Shown: positions 57,125-64,000 of the stretch, in pieces
How the letters are laid out: every line of letters starts with the position of its first letter
Numbering within the stretch: position 1 is the first letter of the stretch
NCBI GenBank assembly: GCA_000824805.1
Contig: CCNA01000001.1
Span: 372,001 to 436,000, forward strand
Origin: Mesorhizobium sp. SOD10
GTDB lineage: Bacteria; Pseudomonadota; Alphaproteobacteria; Rhizobiales; Rhizobiaceae
DNA length: 64,000 nucleotides
Direction: 5' to 3'
The notes under the pieces: generated by a model
Seen by the model: only the letters and a program-made list of their open reading frames with translations
What the model was told of the DNA's origin: nothing
Databases searched by the model: none
Position numbers and translations under genes: made by a program

Positions 57125-57934
57125 TCAGGCCTGCAGTGAAGATTCTTCCTTGTCGCTTGACTGTCTGCGGGCGACGACCAGCGCCACGCCCGCCGTTTCC
57201 AGCATCGTGGCCTCGCGGTCCTCGATGCCGTCGTCGGTGATCACGGTAGCGATGCGCGACAGCCCGCACAGGATCAGGCTGGAGCGCATGCGGAATTTCG
57301 AGGAATCGACCAGCACCACCAGTTCGTCTGCCTGGTCGATCAATTTCTGCTCAGCCTGGATCAGCAGCGGATCGCCTTCCATCAGCCCGAGCGGCCCCAG
57401 CCCCTGCGCGCCCATGAACATGCGCCGCGCATAGAAATTGCGCGTCACGTCATTGTCGAATGGCGACAGGATTATGTTCTGCTCGCGGTAGATCGTGCCG
57501 CCCGAAAGCATCACCGTGTTCTTCGAGTGCTTGAGCAGGTGCTCGGCGATCGGGAAGGAGTTGGTGAAGATCGGCATGCGGCGGCCGGTCAGGAAATGCA
57601 CCATCTGGAAAGTGGTGGTGCCGCCATTGATGATGATCGGCTCGCCGTCGGTGCAAAGGCTCACCGCTTCCCGCGCGATCGCCCGCTTCTGCGCCGCATT
57701 CAGCGTTTCGTTGACGGAGAAGGGCCGGCCGGCAAGGCCGATGAACTGCGGCGGCGAGATCGCCTCGGCGCCGCCGCGCACCCGGCGCAGGCGCTTTTGC
57801 ACATGGAGCGCCGCGATGTCGCGCCGGATCGTCGCCTCGGAGGAGTCCGTCAGCTCGACCATCTCCTGCACCGTCACCACAGGCTTTTCCTGGACGGCGG
57901 ACAGAATGATCCTGTGGCGTTCTTTTTCGTGCAT
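57125..57934 (-). CDS. rhaR: DeoR-family regulator RhaR
   Basis: 269 aa from ATG at 57934 with GGGAGG 5 nt upstream; an in-frame start at 57982 is disfavoured. The DeoR helix-turn-helix is at about 20-50 (QEMVELTDSSEATIRRDI) and the sugar-sensing isomerase-like domain has NGGTTTFQMV and FTNSFPIAEHLL. In R. leguminosarum RhaR represses the rha operons. It is divergent from rhaD over a 188-bp region with inverted repeats. Confidence 0.9.
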   Translation of the reverse strand: MHEKERHRIILSAVQEKPVVTVQEMVELTDSSEATIRRDIAALHVQKRLRRVRGGAEAISPPQFIGLAGRPFSVNETLNAAQKRAIAREAVSLCTDGEPIIINGGTTTFQMVHFLTGRRMPIFTNSFPIAEHLLKHSKNTVMLSGGTIYREQNIILSPFDNDVTRNFYARRMFMGAQGLGPLGLMEGDPLLIQAEQKLIDQADELVVLVDSSKFRMRSSLILCGLSRIATVITDDGIEDREATMLETAGVALVVARRQSSDKEESSLQA

Positions 57935-57980
57935 GGTTCCTCCCTGCCCAAGCATCAGGCACCAGAAAACACGCAGTGTC

Positions 57981-58049
57981 AATCATTTCCGATCATATAT
58001 TTTCATTGTGCAGTGCAATATGATCGAAATTGATCGTTTGTGATTGACA
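57981..58049. promoter_or_regulatory. rhaR-rhaD operator and promoter region
   Basis: CATTTCCGATCATAT (from 57984) and ATATGATCGAAATTG (58018-58032) are inverted partners, and TGATCG recurs at 58021 and 58031. TTGACA (58044-58049) could be the rhaD -35. A DeoR-type operator fits, but the promoter has no convincing -10. Confidence 0.5.
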
Positions 58050-58122
58050 ACCAGGTCGCTTGCGTAGACATTCGCCGCGAGAAAAGAGGAGCGCGGCGTT
58101 CGCGCTTCAAGGGAGGATACCT

Positions 58123-60225
58123 ATGCTCGACAAGCGCTCCGGCTCGCGCCTCGCCAATCTTTGGGACGATGCAAAAGCCGAAGGGATGAGCGGTCCCGAG
58201 CTCCTGGTCTATCGCTCGAACACGCTGGGGTCCGACAAGCGCGTCACCAATTATGGCGGCGGCAACACCTCCTCCAAGGTCTGGCAGAAGGACCCGCTGA
58301 CCGGCGAGGACGTCGAGGTGCTGTGGGTCAAGGGCTCGGGCGGCGACAGCGCCTCGATCAAGCTTGACGGTTTTGCCACCCTCTACATGGACAAGCTGCG
58401 CGCGCTGAAAGGGCTTTATCGCGGTGTCGAGCATGAGGACGAGATGGTGGGGTACCTGCCTCATTGTACGTTCAATCTTAACCCGCGCGCGGCCTCCATC
58501 GACACGCCGCTGCATGCTTACGTGCCGAAGGCTTGCGTCGACCACATGCACCCCGACGCCATCATCGCGGTCGCCGCGGCCAAGGATTCCAAGGCGATCA
58601 CGAAGGAGATCTTCGGCGACGCCATCGGCTGGCTGCCGTGGAAGCGGCCAGGCTTCGAGCTCGGCCTGTGGCTGGAGAAATTCTGCCTGGAAAATCCAGA
58701 TGCCAAGGGCGTCGTGCTGGAAAGCCACGGCTTGTTCACCTGGGGCGACACGCCGAAGGAATGCTACGAGACGACGATTTCGGTGATCAACCAGGCGATC
58801 GACTGGTTCGAGCGGAAATCGCAAGGCAAGGCGATCTTCGGTGGCGAAGCGGTACAGGCGCTCGACGCATCGGCGCGCCGCGCTATTGCCGCCAAGCTGA
58901 TGCCTCGGATCCGGGGCCTGATCTCCGAAAAGAGCCACAAGCTCGGCCATTTCGATGACCAGCCGGCGGTGCTCGAATTCGTCAATTCCAAGGACCTGCG
59001 CCCGCTGGCGGCACTCGGCACCTCCTGCCCGGACCATTTCCTGCGCACCAAGATCCGGCCGCTGGTCATCGAGTTCGATCCGGCAAAGCCGGATGTCGAC
59101 GCCGTCATCGCGAGGCTGGCCGACGACATTGCCGAATACCGCGTCGGCTATCAGGCTTATTACGACAGCTGCAAGCATCCGGACTCGCCCGCCATCCGAG
59201 ATCCCAATCCGGTCGTCTATCTGATGCCCGGCGTCGGCATGTTCACCTTTGCTGGCGACAAGGCGACGGCGCGCATCTCCGGCGAGTTCTATGTCAACGC
59301 CATCAATGTCATGCGCGGCGCCTCGACAGTCTCTTCCTATGTCGGCCTGCCCGCGCAGGAAGCCTTCGACATCGAATACTGGCAGCTCGAGGAAGCCAAG
59401 CTCCAGCGCCTGCCGAAGCCGAAGGCGCTGGCCGGCCAGATAGCCTTGGTCACCGGCGGCGCCGGCGGGATCGGCCGCGCCACCGCCAACCGGCTGCTGC
59501 GCGAGGGCGCCTGCGTGGTGCTCGCCGATATCGATGAGGCCGCTTTGGCCAGCGCTAATGAAGAGCTCTCGAAAGCTTACGGCAAAGACTTCGTCCGTCC
59601 GGTGCGGATCGACGTGACGTCGGAGGATCAAGTGCTTTCCGGCTTCGCCGAAACGTCGGTCGAATTCGGCGGCATCGACATCCTGGTTTCCAACGCCGGC
59701 CTCGCCTCCTCGGCGTCGATCGAAGAGACCACGTTGGCCTTGTGGAACAAGAACATGGACATCCTGTCCACCGGCTATTTCCTCGTCTCGCGCGAGGCCT
59801 TCCGCCTGTTCCGCGCGCAGAAGATCGGCGGCAATGTCGTCTTCGTCGCTTCCAAGAATGGGCTCGCCGCTTCGCCGAACGCGTCTGCCTATTGCACGGC
59901 CAAGGCTGCCGAGATCCATCTCGCCCGCTGCCTGGCGCTGGAGGGCGCGGAAGCGCAGATCAGGGTCAACGTCGTCAACCCGGACGCCGTGCTGCGTGGC
60001 TCAAAAATCTGGACCGGCGAGTGGAAGGAACAGCGCGCCGCTGCCTACAAGATGTCGACCGACGACCTTGAGGAGCATTACCGCTCGCGCTCGATGCTGA
60101 AGCGCTCGGTCTTCCCGGAAGACATTGCCGAAGCGATCTATTTCTTCGCCTCCGACATGTCGGCCAAGTCGACCGGCAACATCGTCAACGTCGACGCCGG
60201 CAACGCGCAAAGCTTTACGCGGTAA
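58123..60225 (+). CDS. rhaD: bifunctional rhamnulose-1-phosphate aldolase / short-chain dehydrogenase
   Basis: 700 aa, the length of this fused enzyme. The N-terminal class II aldolase domain (about 1-420) has NYGGGNTSSKVW, CVDHMHPDAIIAVAA and ESHGLFTWGDTP with metal-binding histidines. The C-terminal SDR domain has the NAD motif TGGAGGIG near 444 and the Tyr590-x3-Lys594 pair in YCTAK. It cleaves rhamnulose 1-phosphate to dihydroxyacetone phosphate and L-lactaldehyde and oxidises the latter. The ATG has GGGAGG upstream. Confidence 0.94.
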   Translation: MLDKRSGSRLANLWDDAKAEGMSGPELLVYRSNTLGSDKRVTNYGGGNTSSKVWQKDPLTGEDVEVLWVKGSGGDSASIKLDGFATLYMDKLRALKGLYRGVEHEDEMVGYLPHCTFNLNPRAASIDTPLHAYVPKACVDHMHPDAIIAVAAAKDSKAITKEIFGDAIGWLPWKRPGFELGLWLEKFCLENPDAKGVVLESHGLFTWGDTPKECYETTISVINQAIDWFERKSQGKAIFGGEAVQALDASARRAIAAKLMPRIRGLISEKSHKLGHFDDQPAVLEFVNSKDLRPLAALGTSCPDHFLRTKIRPLVIEFDPAKPDVDAVIARLADDIAEYRVGYQAYYDSCKHPDSPAIRDPNPVVYLMPGVGMFTFAGDKATARISGEFYVNAINVMRGASTVSSYVGLPAQEAFDIEYWQLEEAKLQRLPKPKALAGQIALVTGGAGGIGRATANRLLREGACVVLADIDEAALASANEELSKAYGKDFVRPVRIDVTSEDQVLSGFAETSVEFGGIDILVSNAGLASSASIEETTLALWNKNMDILSTGYFLVSREAFRLFRAQKIGGNVVFVASKNGLAASPNASAYCTAKAAEIHLARCLALEGAEAQIRVNVVNPDAVLRGSKIWTGEWKEQRAAAYKMSTDDLEEHYRSRSMLKRSVFPEDIAEAIYFFASDMSAKSTGNIVNVDAGNAQSFTR

Positions 60226-60243
60226 CTATCGACGGCGGCGCTG

Positions 60244-60357
60244 CCCCTCACCCTTACCCTCTCCCCGTGAAGAACAGGGAGAGGGGGTCGCCAGCGCCGG
60301 AGCTTGTCCCTTCTCCCGTCCTTCACGGGGAGAAGGTGCCGGCAGGCGGATGAGGGG
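60244..60357. repeat. R2 palindromic repeat between rhaD and rhaI
   Basis: CCCCTCACCC and GGATGAGGGG ends, CTCTCCCCGTGAAG and CTTCACGGGGAGAAGG inner arms. It is a large inverted repeat in the 160-bp gap inside the rha operon. Confidence 0.8.
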
Positions 60358-60385
60358 CGGCGCCGACGAATATTGGGAGGATACA

Positions 60386-61678
60386 ATGTCCGAAACGATC
60401 ATCTCAACCAACCTCGTCGCCAAGCATAACGTTGCGCGCAAAGCCGATCTCGAGCGCGACTACGCCTCGCTCGGCGAACGCCTCGACCGACGTGGCATTG
60501 CCATCGACGCCATCCGCGACAAGGTGGAAAAATTCGGCGTCGCGATCCCCTCCTGGGGTGTCGGCACCGGCGGCACGCGCTTTGCCCGTTTCCCAGGCCC
60601 CGGCGAGCCGCGCGACATCTTCGACAAGATCGAGGACTGCGCCGTCATCAGCCAGCTGACGCAGGCGACGCCGACCGTCTCGCTGCATATCCCCTGGGAC
60701 AAAGCCGATCCGAACCGGCTGAAACAGGCGGCCTCGCGCTTCGGCCTCGGCTTCGATGCCATGAACTCCAACACCTTCTCCGACGCCACGGACCAGAAGC
60801 TTTCCTACAAATTCGGCTCGCTGTCGCATGCCGATGCCGGCACGCGCCGCCAGGCGGTCGAGCACAATCTCGAATGCATCGAGATCGGCAGGACCCTGGG
60901 CTCGAAGGCGCTCACGGTGTGGATCGGCGATGGCTCCAACTTCCCCGGCCAGGTCAATTTCGCAAAGGCCTTCGAGCGCTACCTCGACGCCATGCGCGAA
61001 ATCTATGCCGGCCTGCCGGATGACTGGCGGCTGTTCACCGAGCACAAGATGTATGAGCCGGCCTTCTATTCGACCGTCGTGCAGGACTGGGGCACCAACT
61101 ACATCATCGCCAGGGAGCTCGGCGACAAGGCCTTCTGCTTGGTCGACCTCGGCCATCACGCGCCCAACGTCAACATCGAGATGATCGTGTCGCGGCTGAT
61201 CCAGTTCGGCAAGCTGGGCGGCTTCCACTTCAACGATTCCAAATATGGCGACGACGATCTCGATACCGGTTCGATCGATCCCTATCGCCTGTTCCTCGTC
61301 TTCAACGAACTGGTCGATGCCGAGCTGTCTGGGGCCAAGGGCTTCAATCCGGCTCATATGCTCGACCAGAGCCACAACGTCACCGATCCGATCGAGAGCC
61401 TGATGCTGTCCGCGGTCGAGGTGCAGCGCGCCTACGCTCAGGCGCTGCTGGTCGACCGCAAGGCACTTGACGGCTTCCAGGAGGCCAATGATGCGCTGAT
61501 GGCGACGCAGACGCTGAAAACTGCCTACCGAACCGATGTCGAGCCGATCCTCGCCATGGCGCGACTCAGAACCGGCGGCGCCATCGATCCCGTCGCGGCC
61601 TATCGCGAAGCCAGCTACCGCGCGAAGGTCGCGGCGGAGCGCCCGGCGGTCGCGAGTGGTGGCGGCGGGATCGTCTGA
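60386..61678 (+). CDS. rhaI: L-rhamnose isomerase / sugar isomerase RhaI
   Basis: 430 aa, TIM-barrel xylose-isomerase-like. WGVGTGGTRFARFPGPGEP, LVDLGHHAPNVNIEMIVSRL and FHFNDSKYGDDDLDTGS carry the metal and sugar ligands typical of this rhizobial rhamnose isomerase group (not E. coli RhaA). It converts L-rhamnose to L-rhamnulose. GGGAGG lies 6 nt before the ATG. Its transcript probably starts at rhaD and runs through the R2 repeat. Confidence 0.93.
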   Translation: MSETIISTNLVAKHNVARKADLERDYASLGERLDRRGIAIDAIRDKVEKFGVAIPSWGVGTGGTRFARFPGPGEPRDIFDKIEDCAVISQLTQATPTVSLHIPWDKADPNRLKQAASRFGLGFDAMNSNTFSDATDQKLSYKFGSLSHADAGTRRQAVEHNLECIEIGRTLGSKALTVWIGDGSNFPGQVNFAKAFERYLDAMREIYAGLPDDWRLFTEHKMYEPAFYSTVVQDWGTNYIIARELGDKAFCLVDLGHHAPNVNIEMIVSRLIQFGKLGGFHFNDSKYGDDDLDTGSIDPYRLFLVFNELVDAELSGAKGFNPAHMLDQSHNVTDPIESLMLSAVEVQRAYAQALLVDRKALDGFQEANDALMATQTLKTAYRTDVEPILAMARLRTGGAIDPVAAYREASYRAKVAAERPAVASGGGGIV

Positions 61679-61690
61679 GAGGCAGAGCCA

Positions 61691-61838
61691 CTCCCCCTCA
61701 TCCGGCCGCTTCGCGGCCACCTTCTCCCCGAGGGGAGAAGAGATCAGCGCTGGCGCAAGCTCCTCTCCCTTGGGGAGAGGTCGGATTGCCCGAATTGCTC
61801 TTGCAATTCGACTCGGCAATCCGGGTGAGGGGCTCTGC
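61691..61838. repeat. R2 palindromic repeat, long copy
   Basis: CCCCTCATCCGGCCGCTTCG opens the element and CCGGGTGAGGGG closes it. Inside are CTTCTCCCC/GGGGAGAAG and CCTCTCCC/GGGGAGAGG hairpins and an AATTGCTCTTGCAATT palindrome. It fills the rhaI-ggt gap. Confidence 0.85.
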
Positions 61839-61908
61839 TCTAATTGTTTATTGGACTAATTCGTCCTCGCGGTCTTTCCTAGGCGTCCCCAATGCCAGGA
61901 GCACCGCC

Positions 61909-63648
61909 ATGCCCTTGACCCGTCGGACGCTGATCGGCGTCATCCTTTCGCTCGCAATCACCCTCACGCCGTCGACCATCGTCTTCGCCGCGTCGCCCGC
62001 TCCCGCCAAGGGCGAGCACGGCATGGTGGTGACTGCCCAGCATCTCGCCACAGAAGTCGGTGTCGACGTGTTGAAGAAAGGCGGCAATGCCGTCGATGCC
62101 GCGGTCGCCGTCGGCTACGCGCTCGCCGTGGTCTATCCCAACGCCGGCAATATCGGCGGCGGTGGCTTCATGACCGTGCGCATGAAGGACGGCCGCACGA
62201 CCTTCCTCGATTTCCGCGAGCGCGCGCCGCTCGCTGCGACCAAAACCATGTATCTCGACAAACAAGGCAATCCGATCAAGGGCGCCAGTCTCGACGGCTA
62301 TCTCGCCGTCGGCGTGCCGGGCTCGGTCGCCGGCTTCGAGATGGCGCGCGAGAAATACGGCACGCTCTCAAGACAGGAGCTGATGGCGCCGGCGATTGCC
62401 TATGCCAGGGACGGTTTCGTCCTCAACCAGGGCGACGCGGCTTCGTTCGCAGGCAGCGCCGACCGTCTGGCAAAGGACCCGGCAGCAGCCGCCATCTTCC
62501 TGAAGAAAGACGGCAAGCCCTATGGCATCGGCGAGAAGCTCGTTCAGCCGGACCTCGCCGCCTCGCTGTCGGCGATCTCGGAAAAGGGCCTCGACGCCTT
62601 CTATAAGGGCGCCATCGCCGATCAAATCGTCAAGGCGAGCGGCGCCAAGGGCGGCATCCTCGCCAAGGGCGATTTCGAACAATATGCCGTGCGCGAGCTG
62701 AAGCCCGTGACCTGCGACTACCGTGGCTATGAGATCATCTCCTCGCCGCCGCCGAGCTCGGGCGGCGTCATCATCTGCGAGATCCTCAACGTTCTGGAGG
62801 GCTATCCGCTCTCCTATCTCGGCCCCGGATCGGCCGAGACGGTCCACGTCATGGTCGAAGCCATGCGTTACGCTTATGTCGACCGCAACTCGGCGCTCGG
62901 CGATCCCGATTTCGTCGACAATCCGGTCTCGAAACTGCTCGACAAGAACTATGCCAAGGACATTCGCGACAAGATCGACCCCTTTCGTGCCGGGGTCTCG
63001 AAGGACCTGATGCCGAAAGGCTTCGGCGAGTCCAAGGAAACCACGCACTATTCGATCATTGACAAGGACGGCAATGCGGTCGCGGTCACCTATACGCTGA
63101 ACGGCTCTTTCGGTGCCGGCGTCGTCGCCGACGGCACCGGCATCCTGCTCAACAACGAGATGGACGATTTCACCCAGAAGCCCGGCGTGCCCAACCTCTA
63201 CGGCCTGGTCCAGGGCGAGGCCAACGCCATCCAGCCGAAGAAGACGCCTTTGTCCTCGATGAGCCCGACGATCGTCACCAAGGACGGCAAGCCGTTCATG
63301 GTGATAGGCAGCCCGGGCGGCTCGCGCATCATCACCATCACGCTGGAGGCGATCGTCAATGTCATCGACCACGGCATGGACATCCAGCAGGCGATCGATG
63401 CGCCGCGCATCCACCATCAATGGCTGCCGGACACGATCTATGTCGAACCGTTCGGGCTGTCGCCGGACACGGAGAAGCTGCTTGCCGGCATGGGCTACGA
63501 TCTCGATCTCAGCGACCAAACCTGGGGCCAGGCCGCCGGCATCCTTGTCGGCGGCAAGAGCTTGGGCGAAATCGAGAAGGGCGGCGGCGCCCGCTACAAC
63601 GGCGCCATCGACAGCCGGGCGGCTGCCGGTGAGGCGCTGGGATATTAG
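61909..63648 (+). CDS. ggt: gamma-glutamyltransferase
   Basis: 579-aa Ntn-hydrolase precursor with a signal peptide (LIGVILSLAITLTPSTIVFA). The processing and nucleophile threonine is Thr378 in KETTHYSIIDKDGNAV, so self-cleavage gives about 350-aa and 200-aa chains. GNIGGGGFMTVR and GSPGGSRIITITLEAI are conserved. It acts in the periplasm on glutathione and other gamma-glutamyl compounds. ATG at 61909 follows AGGAG; the frame upstream runs through repeat DNA. Confidence 0.94.
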   Translation: MPLTRRTLIGVILSLAITLTPSTIVFAASPAPAKGEHGMVVTAQHLATEVGVDVLKKGGNAVDAAVAVGYALAVVYPNAGNIGGGGFMTVRMKDGRTTFLDFRERAPLAATKTMYLDKQGNPIKGASLDGYLAVGVPGSVAGFEMAREKYGTLSRQELMAPAIAYARDGFVLNQGDAASFAGSADRLAKDPAAAAIFLKKDGKPYGIGEKLVQPDLAASLSAISEKGLDAFYKGAIADQIVKASGAKGGILAKGDFEQYAVRELKPVTCDYRGYEIISSPPPSSGGVIICEILNVLEGYPLSYLGPGSAETVHVMVEAMRYAYVDRNSALGDPDFVDNPVSKLLDKNYAKDIRDKIDPFRAGVSKDLMPKGFGESKETTHYSIIDKDGNAVAVTYTLNGSFGAGVVADGTGILLNNEMDDFTQKPGVPNLYGLVQGEANAIQPKKTPLSSMSPTIVTKDGKPFMVIGSPGGSRIITITLEAIVNVIDHGMDIQQAIDAPRIHHQWLPDTIYVEPFGLSPDTEKLLAGMGYDLDLSDQTWGQAAGILVGGKSLGEIEKGGGARYNGAIDSRAAAGEALGY

Positions 63649-63764
63649 GCTCAGGGCTATTGAGACTAGCTAAAAATTACAGGAGGCGCAGTAGCGGGCG
63701 CTGTTCTTCCATGCCTTAATATGCCGGGGCGCCCTTGGGGTGGCGCTATGGGCGCAGTTGATGA

Positions 63765-64000
63765 ATGAGCGAGAGTTTTTCTTTGGTGGTTCCTACGCGT
63801 GACGGGGGGCCGCACAGCCTGATCATTGCCGAAGAGTATCAACGGCTCGGGATTGAAATTCGGTATTTCGTCGATAGCCGTTCATCGCCGAGATACGTGG
63901 AAGATGTGCTTCGTAAAGTTGACTTGGCTACCAAGCTATCTGTCAGGTGGGGGAGGTCTTATGTCGAAGGCATTCTGCCGAAGATTGCGGCCGCCTCGCG
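63765..64000 (+). CDS. partial protein of unknown function, cut by window end
   Basis: 78 codons from ATG without a stop. The N-terminus SESFSLVVPTRDGGPHSL then EYQRLGIEIRYFVDSRSS has the look of a nucleotide-sugar or glycosyltransferase Rossmann start, but the match is weak. Codons such as CTA, TCT, AGA and AGG and a lower GC content differ from all upstream genes, suggesting a transferred segment begins near 63.65 kb. Confidence 0.5.
   Translation, partial: MSESFSLVVPTRDGGPHSLIIAEEYQRLGIEIRYFVDSRSSPRYVEDVLRKVDLATKLSVRWGRSYVEGILPKIAAAS

Noticed and set aside
58003..59919. A 638-codon minus-strand frame opposite rhaD
   Set aside because: Shadow of the rhaD frame, no recognisable domain, no ribosome-binding site.
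60237..61838. CRISPR array from repeated palindromes around rhaI
   Set aside because: There are two unequal, inverted-type elements around a gene, with no regular repeat-spacer pattern and no cas genes.

Overview
The window is a 64 kb chromosomal segment from an alphaproteobacterium of the Rhizobiales, most likely Mesorhizobium or a close relative. This rests on high-GC coding, the cell-cycle regulator GcrA, 5-aminolevulinate synthase (HemA), class I lysyl-tRNA synthetase, a SAM-II riboswitch, the chvE-gguABC/gbpR locus known from Agrobacterium, the rhaRSTPQUK-rhaDI locus known from Rhizobium leguminosarum, and several families of short palindromic intergenic repeats. No integrase, transposase, phage gene or CRISPR array was seen. 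The genus is an inference from gene content.

Layout. 0-4 kb: beta-oxidation operon (end of an acyl-CoA dehydrogenase, thiolase, FadB-type enzyme, hotdog thioesterase). 4-10.7 kb: ankyrin protein, S24 repressor followed by a membrane-anchored thermonuclease-fold protein, class I LysRS, TerB-like protein, orphan solute-binding protein. 10.9-13.2 kb: quorum-sensing cluster luxR-luxI-crotonase. 13.3-18.3 kb: phosphate and cell-cycle block (ppk2, phoR, phoU, corA, gcrA). 18.7-26.5 kb: argD-argF-hslO, apaG, a GT21-like glycosyltransferase, metZ under a SAM-II riboswitch, dcd. 26.5-33.5 kb: chvE-gguA-gguB-gguC sugar uptake operon with divergent gbpR. 33.6-49.4 kb: mixed housekeeping and accessory genes (Tat-exported Arg-rich miniprotein, tRNA-Gly, glycosyltransferase, HDAC-like protein, MATE pump, pyrD, NarL-type regulator and transporter-fused hybrid kinase, mscL, aminotransferase, hemA, galE). 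49.5-61.7 kb: dadA-like gene and the complete L-rhamnose locus (ABC transporter, mutarotase, kinase and DeoR regulator on the minus strand; aldolase/dehydrogenase and isomerase on the plus strand). 61.9-63.6 kb: gamma-glutamyltransferase. The last 350 bp change composition and open an unidentified partial gene.

How it works together. Two complete CUT2-type sugar ABC systems, each with its own regulator, suit a soil and plant-associated life on cell-wall sugars. In the rha locus, imported rhamnose would pass through mutarotase RhaU, isomerase RhaI, kinase RhaK and the bifunctional RhaD. The luxRI-crotonase cluster may make an AHL with a modified acyl chain; the linked crotonase lacks both hydratase glutamates and has isomerase-like sequence. 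Other points of note are a cluster of GANTC sites and a DnaA-box-like sequence upstream of gcrA, a SAM-II aptamer followed by an intrinsic terminator, phoR and phoU adjacent without pstSCAB, and an approximately 140 bp imperfect palindrome at the 3' end of hemA.
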